From Chrysoperla carnea (taxonomy: Eukaryota; Arthropoda; Insecta; Neuroptera; Chrysopidae), in assembly GCF_905475395.1 (NCBI RefSeq), contig NC_058341.1, positions 29,279,501 through 29,343,500 on the forward strand: 64,000 bases of DNA, given 5' to 3'. Below, in pieces: positions 23,186 through 37,395 of the stretch. The stretch's first letter is position 1. Every line of letters begins with the position of its first letter. A program made the position numbers and the translations under genes. A model generated the notes under the pieces. The model searched no databases, was not told the DNA's origin, and saw only the letters and a program-made list of their open reading frames with translations.

Positions 23186-24699
23186 TAGATCATGTAATAA
23201 GTAAAGGAAGAATCGATAATAATCTTATTGATACCAAAACCAATCAATTATTATAATGAAAATAAACTTTGTGTGTGTTGTGCCTAAGCAATTTTTAGTA
23301 GGTACCATTAATAGAATTATAATGACCGATTATACGTAAATGTGTCGTAAAATAAATAAATAATATAATTTAGGTAATAAAATATTTTATTGCATCCCAT
23401 AGATATATATACATTTTAATACGAAGATATAATAATAATAACATTCACAAATTCTTAATTAATTATCTACTTAAAATAATTATTATGATACAAGCTAAAG
23501 TGTAATAATTCTAAACAATAGTGATATACTTGAATGAACCTACAGTGCACCATTCATATAAACCGAACTCTAGCCCCAACCGCATCTCTGACATCTCAAA
23601 GTCCGGCCTTATAGTTGTTCAAGTTTTGATCTTCGCTCTTACAAACTTGTCAACTAATCTCACCAACTCGTCAGTATGTCTCATTATACAAACATTAGTT
23701 ACGACACATGTGGCATAAGAGCATTATTAATGTACGCATGCGAAATTTATACAAGTGCATAGCACTTGTTGGGAGATCTCAGAAAAACGTTAATAAGGCG
23801 TTATCACAAGTGTATCTTACAAAAATAAAGAAGGACTCTTTGATGTGAAAATAAACGGTAATTATAATTTAAAATTTATATGAGTTATTGAGAAAACTAT
23901 AACATTAAAAAAGGTACTCGAGTAACTTGTTTTTAGTTTAGATTTTGACAGAAATTTGACTAATAAGATTGGTTGAACGATAATGGGATAATGAAATTTC
24001 GAGCCAAAATAGGATTGAAAAAAACTACTATAATATCGAATCTATGGGCACGGTGACTTAAAAATGAATTACATATTATACTTATAAAAAATATACTTCT
24101 GTCGATTTTACAATATTTTATCTATGTGTGTTTAGGTATGAATTACTTGTAGTTTCTATAAACTTTGAATTTTCTGAAACAAGTGCCATTTATTTTAATT
24201 AGATTATGTAATGTTATAATAATAATGAATGTAAATGGACTCTTGAACTATAAACAAATGTAATAATGACATAGTTATAAATTTGAGATAGTTTTAATAA
24301 AAATAAAGAACACATATAATATAATTAAGTAAACAAATAATACATATTCCAGTCTTGTTCGTAAACTTTGTAAGTTAAAACTAAAAGCTGTCAGCACGTT
24401 GGATATATGTTTTCTTCAACATGCGTTTTAACAATAATTAAAAGAAAGGTCAATCTAACAAAATGTATTTCTTTAAAAAGTGCGTTTTATGATTTGTCCT
24501 TAAGAGTTAAAGCTCTTTAATAAGTTTCACCTAGCAAAATTTGAAATTTAAAGATCAGTTATTGGTAATTTAAACTAGTGTTGTTCAAGAAAAGTTGACT
24601 GAAAATTTTAGAGGCATCCTCCTCCATCTTAGATTTTATTAAATTTGTAGTCAACCTTTGTTTGTTCAAAAATGACTTCTTTGATAAGTTCCAATCAAA
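23186..24699. other. Gene-poor AT-rich stretch
   Basis: No feature that I can support beyond short ATT/AAT runs. Confidence 0.4.
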
Positions 24700-25020
24700 A
24701 AGAGGGGTTTTATAAGTTTAACGTGTCTGTGTGTATGTCTCTAGTCTCGTAGCTCCTAAACAGATGAACCCATTTTAATTTTTTTGTTTTAAAGGTAATT
24801 TTATCGAAAGTGTTCTTAGATATATTTTCAGTGCGAGATTAGGGTTTCGTACCCGATAACAACAAGAAAAGAGGTGATGAACTTTAACGTCTAAGCAGAT
24901 ATTCTTGAAAATAATATCTGAGAACACTCTTGATCACAATACCTTCCATATACACAAAAACAAAAAACAAAATTGATTCGTCCGTTTAGGAGCTACGATG
25001 CTATAAACGAATCGAGCATG
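24700..25020. repeat. Interspersed repeat family B, two inverted partial copies
   Basis: Minus-strand copy about 24700-24885, plus-strand copy about 24915-25010. Family B landmarks on its own strand: GGTACGGAACCCTAAACTCG, CACTTGAAACATAGCTAAGA, ACACTCTCCATTAAATTACC, TCATCCGTTTAGGCGCTACG, ATGCCACAGACAGACA. The class is unknown. Confidence 0.6.
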
Positions 25021-25710
25021 CGTATTTTTGTGAGCATTGTAGTTCCTAAACGGATGATTCGATTTTTGATCGGTTATGGTTTTATTAATTTATAACAAAG
25101 TATTGTAATAATTCTATGATAAATTATTTAAAGCTACTTAAAATATTTATAAACTATTAATACATACTTACATTTTTAATTAAATAGTTTTGTTTAAAGT
25201 TTTTTTTTTTTTCAATTAATTAATTTTTTGTGTTTAAATGTGTTAATTTATATTGTAAAATTATGTTGATTACATTTTGTAATATAAGTAGTAGTTTTAT
25301 ACTTAAATACAGTTTTTAATTTATTTTCAATAACTCTTAACGTACAGCTCTTAAAAAATGTGAGCCAATAAATTTTTTAATTAAAATAAAAATAGTTATA
25401 ATATTTATTTTTATGAAGATGAAAATGGAGCGTATAGGTATATCTTTTACCTTTAAACAAACTGTATTAATAAACGAGTTTAAAATTGTTTGTGATAATC
25501 CAGGGCTAGGAAGTTCTAAAGATTTAATAAAATAACTGGCTTAAGTCTTCTATAATATATGTACAAAAAAAATAGTCTTATCCAATGGGAGCACAAAACA
25601 TTTAAGTGAACTACCATAGTAACTGTATAAAGACTACAGAAAACAAAAAATTAAGACTGACAATATGTTCGGTTGGCCTGATACTCTTCTGTACAAACCA
25701 GTGAAATTTA

Positions 25711-25911
25711 CAAAATTTAAAAAACCCCCGAAAAATTTTTCGATTACGAAACCCTAAGCTCGCACTTGGAACATAGCTAAAAACACTCTTTATTAAATTA
25801 CCTTTCAAAGGAAACCCAAATTGGTTCATCCGTTTAGGCGCTACGATGCCACAGACAGACACACACACATAGCTGTCACACTTATAATACTCCGTTTTTT
25901 AAGCCGGGACT
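25711..25911 (+). repeat. Interspersed repeat family B copy
   Basis: A nearly full landmark set, including GTTCATCCGTTTAGGCGCTA and the ACAGACAGACACACACACAT tail. It ends near a C/G-containing TTTTTTAAGCCGGGAC. Confidence 0.65.
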
Positions 25912-26462
25912 TGAAAATAATTCCCAACAACAGTCCATCAATTAGCTCGATCTTGTCCTTTGAAACTCCCTCTTTAGAATTTTGCTCCCATCAAGGCTTT
26001 CTTTACATCATACAATGATACAAGCGTGTATGGAATTGGCATTCACGGAAAATTCACTAAAAATTAGCTGAAATAGAAACATTCACCTTAGTGGATTTCA
26101 TTTTGTCTGTATTCCACCAATTATCCAAACGATGATTGTACAACCTTGAATTTTATAAACAAGCTTTTTGAAGAAGTTATAAAATTTTGCGCACATAAAT
26201 ATTATGATGTCTTCTTGTTTTATTAAGAACGTCTAAGAATTTTCAATTTATGTCTAACACCTTCATATAATCCAAGATAGATATATTTATTATTTATGTT
26301 TAATAAATCAACATTTAAATGTTACGTAATTCAAACACAGAATCCAAGTTCATTAGTAGTAGGTAACTTTGTCTATTGGAGAATACACACAAACAAAAAT
26401 TAAGAAATTTAACTATTTGTTATAAATGAAATAATTTAAACTTTTCTTCCATATAATTTTTT
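25912..26462. other. Gene-poor AT-rich stretch
   Basis: Nothing supportable seen. Confidence 0.4.
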
Positions 26463-27037
26463 TTAGTCCCAAGTTTGTTACGCATAGAATTATTGATAAG
26501 AAAAAGTCCATTTCCGGCTGTCCGTTCGTCCGTCAACACGATAACTTAAAAACGAAAAGAGATATCAAATTAGCAACATAGGTAATTGGGTCTAAGGTCC
26601 GTCGGACGCATCTTGTAAACCGTTAGAGAAAGAACAAAAGTTGAAAGTTGAAAATGTCAATATCAAATAAACAACTTTTTTTCGAAATTTTTTTTCATAA
26701 ACATTAATATTTACTCGTGAAAATTAGGACATAACTCTAGTGTCCATTTTCTCCTAAACTATAAAAGAAAGTATACAGGGAGCTGAAAATAAGCAGGTAG
26801 CTTCAACTAGTTAAAAATTCTCAAAAAACGAAAAAACATTTAGAAAAAAAGTTTTGAAATTTACGAAAACCAAATAAATGGCAGCATGAATGGCACAAAG
26901 CCGCAATAATTGTATTGGTGTTTAAACTCTTCTAATTTATAAAAAACAATTCAAGCACAGATATTCACCACTTTTTGTACAGGGTATTTCAACAATTAAT
27001 TCAGTCAACTGTTTGTTTTCACTTGTTTTTAATATAC
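26463..27037 (-). repeat. Interspersed repeat family A, copy 3
   Basis: Minus-strand copy running from AGTCCCAAGTTTGTTACGC to GTTTGTTTTCACTTGTTTT. The central part (about 26756-26985) does not match other copies and may be an insertion or replacement. Confidence 0.65.
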
Positions 27038-27884
27038 TCTTTATTATTGATAATTATATAAAATCTGGTAACGTCACGAAAAAGTTGATTTCAAGACGAT
27101 TGAATTTTGGATATTTCTTTTCTTATTGAAACTATTGCCACAGGATAACAGTTGGCTACGTTTAAAAGTGCGTTTTCATGAAAAAACTGCAAAAATTGCT
27201 GATTTTAGCCACCGCTGGTTTCTTCCTATCGTACTCGGAAAATTATGGATTTTCGGAACCAGTGTAGATATTTTGAAGAACAAATTTTGAGGAATACTAA
27301 AATTACACGATTTAATATTAAATTTAAAACTTATTCGTTCGAAAACAAGTGCAACTCCAGCTCTTCAATTTCTGTTTACAGTGAAATTAATTCAGGACAA
27401 TCACTAATTTTTTTGCCATTTTTCAAATATTTGAAATTTCAATTTCCATGGCCAAATTTTGAGTCATAGTATTTAGTGGTGCACATCTTATGCTCACTTC
27501 TTAAACTTTAAAATCAGCTGTAATAAAACTCAAAAAGATCAAGAATAACAAAATTACACGTTTGCACATATTGTGGATTTTTAACGAAAAAAGTCTCTAT
27601 TTGTATATAATGTATTTATAAAGTAAAATGCTTTCAATAATCTATGAGATATCAACAAAGGTGGTGTGAGTGTTTCACACCAGTCTTTTTTTAAAAAACG
27701 TATTGTAATGCACATATATAAATAAATAAGTATATTATTATACGTTAAAAACTTCTTCAAACTCTTATTGTAAACCATAGAAGAAGTATAATAAACCGAG
27801 AGCCGAATAAGTTTTGTGTAATGGGAAAATAAATCAACCCGCATTACTTGTACTGCCTCTTTGGAATATGTTCTATTACATGTG

Positions 27885-28230
27885 AAATTTACAAAGCCCC
27901 CGAAAATTTTTTACGGAAAACTCGCACTTGACACCGGTACGGAACTCAAACTCGCACTTGAAACAAATCTAAGAACACTCTCCATTAAACACCCTTTTTC
28001 GTTAAAGTTGCTTCCAAACTGAGCTGTTTTTGAAGCTCATCGCCAATTTTTAGTTTTTTCGGGATACGGAATACTAAACTCGCACTTGAAACACAGCTAA
28101 GAACTCTCTCCATTAAATTACCTTTCAAACGAAACAAAAAATCAAAATTGGTTCATTCGTTTGGCGCTACGATTCCACAGACAGACAAACAAACACACAG
28201 CCAGACACGCTATTAAAGTTTCAGAGTGAT
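27885..28230 (+). repeat. Interspersed repeat family B, compound copy
   Basis: Two head-to-tail partial units (TCGCACTTGA at about 27900-27975 and 28080-28100), followed by the ACAGACAGACAAACAAACAC tail. It abuts a partial family A copy. Confidence 0.65.
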
Positions 28231-28231
28231 C

Positions 28232-28361
28232 TTTTTTCGTTTTTTATCTTGTTGACGGACGGACAGACTTACGTCGGACGGACAGACTCCGGAAATAGAA
28301 GCGTTACAAACTTGGGACTAAACTTAGTATACCTTGCATATTACATACATGCATGGTATAA
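28232..28361 (+). repeat. Interspersed repeat family A, copy 4 (3' end only)
   Basis: Only the last 130 bp or so are present, from CTTGTTGACGGACGGACAG through ACAAACTTGGGACTAAACTT to CATGCATGGTATAA. The 5' part is replaced by family B sequence. Confidence 0.65.
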
Positions 28362-29544
28362 CAAGTGGCATCTTTTTATTTTCCACCAGCTCTTGGTATA
28401 TAAATAATATACACAAAAAGGTATGCACTATAATATGATGGAACGGAATTAAATAGTTATATGTTCGTTTATTATAACAAGTATATGTGTATATAATATG
28501 TGTATTGTATTTGGTTAGTGTAGTACACACTTGAAATAGCGAGTCAACCCGTTGACGTCTACCTAGTTATCTAGTTAGCTTCAGATTATTTATGAGTTAG
28601 GTCACGCGAGTTATACACAATATACAATGTTTCATAATGTATTGCCTTTAAAAACTAATGAAAGCTAAGTAAAATTTCCATTACTCAAAATTCCCGAGCC
28701 ATCGATAGTTTTAAACTTTCTAAAAATTTGGAAAATGGTATTTCTTGAATAGTAAAACAAAAGTATCAATAGCATCAAAGTACAAAAGTACAAAGTTTTC
28801 GAGATATTTTATTTAGAAGCTCAACATACAATGATATATATGATTAAGTACTACTTGAGGTTGTAGAAAATTGAAGTTTAACCTAAAACTGTTTTCCATT
28901 AACATTGCGCAGAATGCACGATTAATACAATAAATTAATATTTTTTATGAATGAGTGTTACATTTTTTTATATTACTTTTTAAATAGAATATAAGAAAAA
29001 ATTTTGACTTTGAATGATTATTTTCAGTGGATTTCATAAATGATACTTTTCGTGAATCAATGATTCTTTTGGAGAATCTACCTTTACATCACGTATCTCC
29101 TCTATATACTATATTTCCATCTCTTTGGAAAATAACGCGTGTGCTCCTTTAAAAAATGACACTGTATCAAAAAGTGATACAGTAACCTCTTGTCTTAAAA
29201 CTAGATCACGTATATAAATTTTTACATTTCTCACTTTAAAAATAACAGAGTTTCATTTAAAATTTTTTTACTACTCCTTGAAGCCCTATTTCAGCTCCTT
29301 GAAAGATAAATTTTTGTTAAATAGTCATTATGACTATTGACAGTTGACGTATTATGGTCAACTTTTTTCTACGACGAGCTCAATTTAACATCTTAAGAGA
29401 TGAATTTCCAAAAATTCCTTCTTTAGGTGCATCTTCCACTCACGAAGTTTTAAATCTTAAACGCACGAAGTGATCAATACATACGATCACTTCACAAAAT
29501 GAATGCTTTCTCGTGGGCTAATATACACACGTACAAGACAATTT
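28362..29544. other. Gene-poor stretch with a cluster of short hairpins
   Basis: AT-rich. Four short perfect inverted repeats lie between 29161 and 29493 (see findings). No coding sequence recognised. Confidence 0.4.
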
Positions 29545-30840
29545 TACAAAATTTAAAAAGCCCCCGACAAAGTTTTTGGGTACAGAACCCTAAATTCGCA
29601 CTTGAAATATATCTCAGAGCACTATCAATTAAATTACTTTTTTACTTTTTTTTTAAACTGAACCGATTTTGAGTAATCCAATATTATTATAATCCAATTA
29701 ATATAATCCAATATTAATTACTAGAACTCATTGATTTCTTTGAATCTTAAAAACACGTTTCTTTTATTTTGAAACAAATATAAAATGTTACTTGGTTCAT
29801 TATGACTCTACCGTACCCATTTTAATTATTTATTATATATTAAGGACTATTTTTTGATTTGAACTGTAAATAATAATGTATACTATAAGGAAAGTAAAAC
29901 AAATGTATTAGTGGAGTTAAATTGCCGTTTATATTTTATTATACAGACATACACTGCTCACTCAAATACAGACACACAATAAGGCAACAATTCATTCATA
30001 GTTTATTGAAGATACAAATATAATATTAAATTAAAAATTATAACAAACCCCTGACATAAAATCAGGTTGTGGCATCGTGGTTCTTGAACGGTAAGTTACA
30101 AGGTATAGCTTAGAACAATCTAAAGCAAATTACCTTTAACAAGTGAAAATTAACAAAAATTAAAAAACCAACGACAAATTTTTCGGATACGGAATGTTAA
30201 ACTAGCACTTGAAACATGTCTAAGAACACTATCCATACAATTACCTTTTTCCTAACCGCATTCTCACAATTGAAACCATTTTCAAAATCATCGCCTATTT
30301 TTTAGTTCTTTCGGGTACGGAACCCTAAAATCGCACTCAAAACATAGCTAAGAACACTCTCTATTAAGTTACCTTTCAATCGAAACAAAAAAAATCAAAA
30401 TCGCTTCATTCATTTAGGCGCTACTATGCCACAGACAGACAGACACATACACATGGCGGTGAAACTTATAACACCACTTTTTTTTGTTCGGGGGTTAAAA
30501 ACAAAAAAATAAAAAACTGTTCGTTCGCTTAGAAACGATGCCACAAAATCAGGTCTGACCGAGTCGTTTATGGCATTTTAGCTTCTAAAAGGATAAACCG
30601 ATTTTTGTGTGTGTATTTGAATGGTAATTTGGTCGAAAGTGTTCTTAGCTATGATTCAAGAAAATCTAAACTCACACTTGTAACATAATTCAAAACAGTT
30701 AATAAAATTACCTTTTAAGCAAACAACCAAAAAATTAAATTGGTTTATCCGTTTATTAGCTAGGATGGCACAAACTAACACCCAAATTCACAGGTACGCA
30801 AACACGCTAATATATATCACCCCTCTTTTAAGTCGGGTGC
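29545..30840. repeat. Cluster of family B repeat copies
   Basis: Partial or near-complete copies lie at about 29545-29650 (+), 30145-30497 (+), 30570-30680 (-) and 30665-30840 (+). They are recognised by the CGGAACCCTAA, TCGCACT(T/C), CACTCTC(C/T)ATTAA and GGCGCTACNATGCCACAGAC landmarks. The sequence between copies is AT-rich and empty. Confidence 0.6.
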
Positions 30841-31474
30841 TAAAAATCCATTGTGTATAGGAACTATTATATAAATAATATTAACAATATTCTAGTATGG
30901 ACAGACAATCTTCCAAGGATTTTCTATCATTAAAATGTTTCTTAATTATATGAGGATTTTATTTATTTTTTGTTTTATATACGTAATAAAGTAATATATT
31001 TTTAATTTGGTCATTATTTTTGTTCGCTTTAAATCTTTAGTAAAATCTTTAACTAAAACACTCTCAAATCATTTCAAATGGCAAGCAAAAAATTTTTTTA
31101 GTTTTTAAGTATAGTAACTGCTACATCGCAATGCTCTCGGTAAGATGCTTCATGATGGCCGTGTTCAAACAATACTATCACACGGAAAATCAATCAAATG
31201 GGTACAAAAAATGCAATGATACTTTCATTTTGAAAAACACATTTAAGTTTGAAAAACACATTTCAATTTACTCACTTATGAAACTCAATTTATCAGTATT
31301 CCAAAATCCAAGTTTTAAGGTGCATAGGAATTTTCACTTTATTATGTTCTATAATCACATTCAAATTGTGTTCTGATTACACGAATTTCGGAAAATTGTC
31401 TCCAAAATTCACATAAAATTGCTTGCTTATATATAAGAATTATTCAAACATTGATTTGTATGAACCAACTAAAA

Positions 31475-31600
31475 AAAATCCCCAATTGTCGTCTATGGAT
31501 CCCTAAGCTCGCACTTGAAACATATCAAAGAATGCTTTCTCCTAAATAACATTTTTCCTTAAAGCTTTCCCCAAACAGAACCGAATTTGAATATCGACAA
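31475..31600 (+). repeat. Interspersed repeat family B, partial copy
   Basis: CCCTAAGCTCGCACTTGAAA and the following CATATCAAAGAATGC match family B; the 3' half with the CACAGACAGACA tail is absent. Confidence 0.55.
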
Positions 31601-31920
31601 ATTTTTGACATACTTACAGATTTTTTAAAAACAAAAAATTAATTTATTAAATGATTTTTGTCGATTTGACCTTCAATGCAAATAGAAATAGTTTTAGTAA
31701 AATAATATGTATTTTTTACAAAATATAGAACAAGTTGTTAACTTGTTTTTATTATCTGTAATTATATAATAAGCAAACAGTATATAAACCTGTAAAATTT
31801 TTAATTTTAACTTTATGTTCTGAAGATAAAATAGATCGAATACATGTAAAACAATTAATTTTTCATTTGAAAATTTTTTTTAAAAAGTGGATTATGCAAA
31901 AATAAATAAAAGTAATACAA

Positions 31921-32498
31921 ATACCATGTATACATATATGAAATATACATGCCTAGTATATAAAGTTTAGTCTCAAGTTTCTAACGATTAAAAATATTGA
32001 TTCTACGAAAAAAAAATTTGGTATAAGTGTTCATAGAATCATTTAATTAGTCTATTTTCGGTTTTCCGTCCGCCCGTCCGACCATCCGCCCGTCTGCCTG
32101 TCAACACGATAAATCAAAAACGAAAAAATATATCAAGCTGAAATTTTTACAGCGCACTCGGGGCGTAAAATGTGAGGTCTTGTTCGTAAATGAGCAACAT
32201 AGGTCAATTTGGTCTTGGGTCTATAGGACCCATCTTGTAAATCGTTAGAGCTAGAACAAAATTTTTAATGTAAAAAATGTTCCTTATAAAAAAATAAACA
32301 ACTTTTGTTTGAAACATTTTTTTGTAATCATCACTGTTTATTTACATATTAGATGCAAATTTTACAGTATGTATTAATATGGAATTATCAGTTATGTATG
32401 TGTGACATGTATATGTGTGATATGATGGAGTAATCAACACTGTCTATACATAGTATTTATCAATTAACTCAGTCAATTGTTTGTTTTCACTTGTTTTA
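31921..32498 (-). repeat. Interspersed repeat family A, copy 5
   Basis: A full-length-looking minus-strand copy from ATACCATGTATACATATATG to TTTGTTTTCACTTGTTTTAA, with all internal landmarks in order. Confidence 0.72.
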
Positions 32499-35400
32499 AT
32501 TAAATTTAGTTATTATTTTATTCTTAGAGACTCATTATTTTCTACATGGACTGTACGGTTAACCAACAAATATTTTAATTAATTGTTAAATTACTGCCAC
32601 GATTTATAATAATGCCTTTTTTTCAAAATATTTGATAATAAGTATTCAATGTCAATTAAAAAGTTTATTGAACGTTATTCAATAAGTATAGGACGTTACC
32701 TACTCTCAAGGTATATAATATTTTGATTTGACTGACCTATTGTGTATGATGAAGTTATTCTCATCGTTTGGATAATAATGATTCGTGATTGCTGATTTAA
32801 TTATGTTATATTATTATACATTTATATATTATACAAGAATATTATTTTGAAAAAAAAAAATTTTTTTTTTTAATACACACACAAATAATGACCAACATTG
32901 TTATTATTTATAAATATGGTTTGTGATTGATTATACATTAATGGTTGTAAAAATTGACCACCCAAGCAATCAAATGTAATGTGCTCCTACCGTGTTGCAT
33001 ATTCGATTACATCAGTACTCATGCGTCGATTCTTTCTGGACTAATTAATTTGTTATCTCGATGTTGCGGAAAACGAAAAGTATGTTCAATTAGTCCTAAG
33101 AGTCACTAAATCAGTAAATATATGAAAATACATCAGTTTAATTATACAGTTTTACATCAGTTCAATTCTACTAAGTTTTTGTGGGGCTTATGCTCCATCG
33201 ATTTTTACTTTATAACTATTGCATAAGGAGACACCAGCAAAATGGTTTTGGTACCTATCTTTGACCAAAAATAAAAAGTAAACTCAAGAATTAAATTTTC
33301 AAGGCTATGGTATGTCTCTTTGTCTTTTGTTCTATACAAGTGTTTCTAAGGCATCATTATATGTTAGTCTGTCTATCCAAACTTCAAACCGATTCCTTCA
33401 AAATCCAGTTAAATCCGTTTATATTGTAATTTGCAAGCCACAACTAATGAGGTTTTATAATAAATTACTGTTATTTAGTCGAGTTTAGAACTATAGTTAT
33501 GTGAACTTCGATTCGAACCACTGTGTCTATAAACAAGAAATGCGATGTTTTTTTTTCATACTGTTATTTATTTTATTCACAAATAATAACTAAATCATGG
33601 ATCTGATTTCTGTTTTGTTGAAGTTTTCAATCAAAATTATTAATCTAATTGTTTAAATTTAACTGTACCCATAATATTCTGTTGCTTAATTTTATATATA
33701 GGTAGAAGTAAAATATAAAATTCAAAAATTAATTGAAAAATATTTACTTCATGTTTGTTTAACAGCATAATATATCCGCACTGATAAACCTGAATTTTAT
33801 CTTTAGGCATTGTAGAAAAAAATATCCATAGCTATGCTTTTTGAAGTTATATGATTCAAATTATGAGAGATGCAAATATTTTTCGACATATTTTTTGTTT
33901 TTTGTTTTTGTTTTTGTTTTTTTTTTTTTTTTAAATAAAAGTTTGGTACTCCGGATATTAATTTCAAAAACAATTTTCAGTTATACTGATTTCAACTTTC
34001 ATTTTGAAAAGATATTGGGCTGAATTTGAGTATATGATCCAGTATAAAAATTTTCAATTAATAGTACCTAGTAGTGTGTGCATGCTTCGTCTGTAACTAA
34101 TAAGACACTAAATGAAGGGGGGAAAATTCGTTAATAAATAAAAATGGATCTAACAGTTTTTTTCAAAAATCTTTTTATAAGCACTTGTTATACCCTCAGG
34201 AGGCTACACCGCGCGATTTGCATAGTTTCTTTGGTCTCTGTTTTTAAATTTGATTTGAAAAATGAGATAAAAATAATTGTACCAGAAAATTTTCGGAAAT
34301 ATTCCGACAAAAGGAGACAAACACTTTTGTGATGGCAGGGCAAAGTTTCGATTCCAATGATTGACTTAATACTGCAGATTGTTAAAACAGTTATTTTTGT
34401 AGAAACTTCCTGTTTGACTCTACAATTGAATCATTATTACCCCTCCGATTTGCATTCAATAATAATTAATTTAATTTTAAAAACAAATATATAAATTGTA
34501 TACTTCCTGATTCTTAGTATTTATTTCAGCAAAATGATATATAATTACATACAAATACGCACTCATATTTGGTAAGATCCATAATTATTATTGAATATTA
34601 TAACATCCTATTATGGAGTTTTTATCAGTAACTAAAATAAACTTTCTTAAAAAAAAGATAATTATTTTAAATTAATCGTTTAATATCCATAAATATATAT
34701 TTTAACGGTATTTTGTAACATAACTTTTTTTATATTATATCGAATTTAATTTTTTTACAAATATTATTTACTAAATAAACACAGAAGATACGGCAAGTTT
34801 TGTTTCACTAATTTAAGTGAGTTATTTAGTAAATATTGTACAGAATGTAACAAAATAAATGGTCAGTATTTGAGGGGCTAATAGACTACGCACCAACGAT
34901 CATTTTTGTGTAATAAATATGTTTCCGGCAACGATCCCCTTGGAGCTACAGACCTCTAAACTTGGAAACCTTACAAATAGAGTAGTTTTCCGACATTCCC
35001 TAACAAATATTACCAACAATTTTCGTTTGAAATTTTTTTATATTATGAAGAAGAGCATAAACACGAAAGAATGTGCGATGAGTTTCCGATTCTCGATATA
35101 CCTCCAAGTGGTAGCATCTTTAACAAACGGTTAGAGAAAGTTCACAATTCTAAGTTACATAAATGTTTTTAATAAACATACGAACAGCATGACGTCGAAA
35201 AACATAACTTCCAAAAACGAGATAGATTCGGTACAAATTAAAAAAATTATCAGATCTGTAACTCTGAAGGCAACTGTCTATTGTGGGACACATGCAGGAT
35301 ACATGTTTATATCATCAAAATTCTTATAATGGCAAAATCTATCAGCCACTCGAATGTTCTTCATTTATTCTGCTACACCCGGTATACATCATTTTTTAAT

Positions 35401-36829
35401 AATTATGGTAAATTATTTTTGAAATACATTTACCGAGCTAGTCAGAAGAACTAACAAGGTGCTATATCCAAATGCAATTGACCGTTTCAAGCTAAAGCAA
35501 GTTTATATGCGTGTTTGAGGGGTATTTTTCTCGAACATTTTCGTATTTATCAAGATCTACTTAGTTAATTTTTGACAAAAAAAAGTTATAGATAGACATA
35601 GCTGTAAATAGATTAAGGAATTTGGCCAAACGACGTTGAACAGTGAAATATTTTCTGGTAATTAATACATTTTTATTTTCGAGGGTAAATAAAAGATTTA
35701 CCATTAAAAGACGAGACAAAAAAAAAAATTAAATACTCCAATTCGTATAAGTCAAAATTCAACACATTACGTTTACAGATACATGTAACCTTATGGGCAA
35801 TTTAATTTGGAACCAAATATGTTTATCTAGATATTTTTTTTTATATTTATAAATGCTGAATATAATAACTCTCACTTGATCCGCATTATGGACCTCAAGA
35901 ACAATTTTTTTAGCAATTCAACATGCTCTCGAGTTCGAATTTTGACGACACTCGTTTGACGACACTGAAATGGAAATTTATTATCAATTCTTCTTTGTTT
36001 TTCGATCGAAATTAATTAATTAAATGAAGTGTTTTACGTATACAAAGGATGTGTTGTCTTTAACCCAGATTCTTTTATATAAATGATCCTTCGATATTGT
36101 GGAAATTTGTTGACTTTCCTGAAATAGTTATATAGAATAAATTAAATATTTGCTGTTATTTAATTTATTCCAAATAACTTTTGGCTAATTTGTAGTTTGA
36201 AATTTCATCTACAGAATATAACATTAATAGCTAATACAGAACCAATATTAACGTATAGACCAGAGGTATTATAGGTATTACTATTATATTCTAACTCAAT
36301 ATAATGTGTATATAATACACAATACTAAACACATATAATCAAGGGGAAAGTGTATTACCAGGGAAGCAAATTTACATTTATATTTTTTGAAAGACCTTTT
36401 TTGAAATATCACTATGAAGGTCTCCGCTTATAGCACTGTTATTCCTCAACATTGTGTAATTTGGTGTGATCCATGGAACAAGATGTGCGATCCATGATTT
36501 AATATCAAAAAGTGCCAAGTACCACGCCTTAAGTACTCAGAATCACGCTGACCAATTGTAATCTCCACTGTTTACTGTATGGAAAAACATCTTATAATGT
36601 ATGTAATTGAAACATCTTACTAATTTCTCTAATTCTACCAAATTCTAGAGTTTACCCATTATCTAGTACAGCACGTTGCTTGACCTGTGCATGTCGGTAT
36701 ATCTTAGTAAATGTAACTTTTGTAACATTTGACATTATGTTTAAGAATATGGTAAAACAAATTACCAACCAATAGGTTGTGTTTTGGTGAAATTTGATTT
36801 GGACCACAAAACACAATAGTCAACTTGTA
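32499..36829. other. Gene-poor AT-rich stretch
   Basis: No supportable gene. It contains an A/T run pair near 32850-32871 and a T-rich (TTTTTG)n tract near 33889-33932. A minus-strand GGTTCGAATCG near 33510 resembles a tRNA B-box, but its flanks do not pair. Confidence 0.4.
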
Positions 36830-37391
36830 AATATATATATAAGAATGAAAGCTGACTGATGGATCAACACACAGCTGAAACCAGAAAGTCCAGACGCCAA
36901 AAATTTCTTTAAGAGGGTAACTACTTAACAGATTTTAAAAATTATTTCACCCATAAATAGTTACAATGCAGAGTTTCTGAAATATCGTAATATTTGGATC
37001 GAGTTTAGTCCGTATCTCAAAAACTATTCGACCAGTCATCAAATGCTCTCGATTTTTGTACTTTTTTTGTCAAAATTACCTTATATACTCAGTTTTATCG
37101 AAATTATAGATAAAAAATTTCTCGATTTTTTGCAATTTTTTTGAAAGGTACCCCTTTGAAAAAATCGAGAAAAACGCAAAAAAATTTTTGTTTTTGAATT
37201 TGATGAAACTCGGTGGATGGGGAAATTTTGATCCAAAAAGAATAAATATCAGGTTAATTTAATGATTTTACCTATAGAAAGTTACAATGTCAGCGAGTAT
37301 CATGGGCAAAACTTCATTTTCAAAAAATTAAAATCCTTAAAATTTTGAACAATAGGGAAATGTCCCAGCAAAGCGGGAGCGTATCTGCTAG
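36830..37391 (+). mobile_element. Helitron-like non-autonomous element
   Basis: The start is marked by TATATATATAAGAATGAAAG followed by GCTGACTGA, as in many insect Helitron-like elements. The end is CCAGCAAAGCGGGAGCGTAT then CTGCTAG and a flanking T. The exact 5' boundary is uncertain because of the TA run. The interior resembles the repeats at 18341-18850. Confidence 0.55.
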
Positions 37392-37395
37392 TTAA

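Noticed and set aside
33505-33525. Second tRNA B-box-like sequence on the minus strand
   Set aside because: GGTTCGAATCG is present but its flanks do not form a five-pair stem, and nothing else fits a tRNA.
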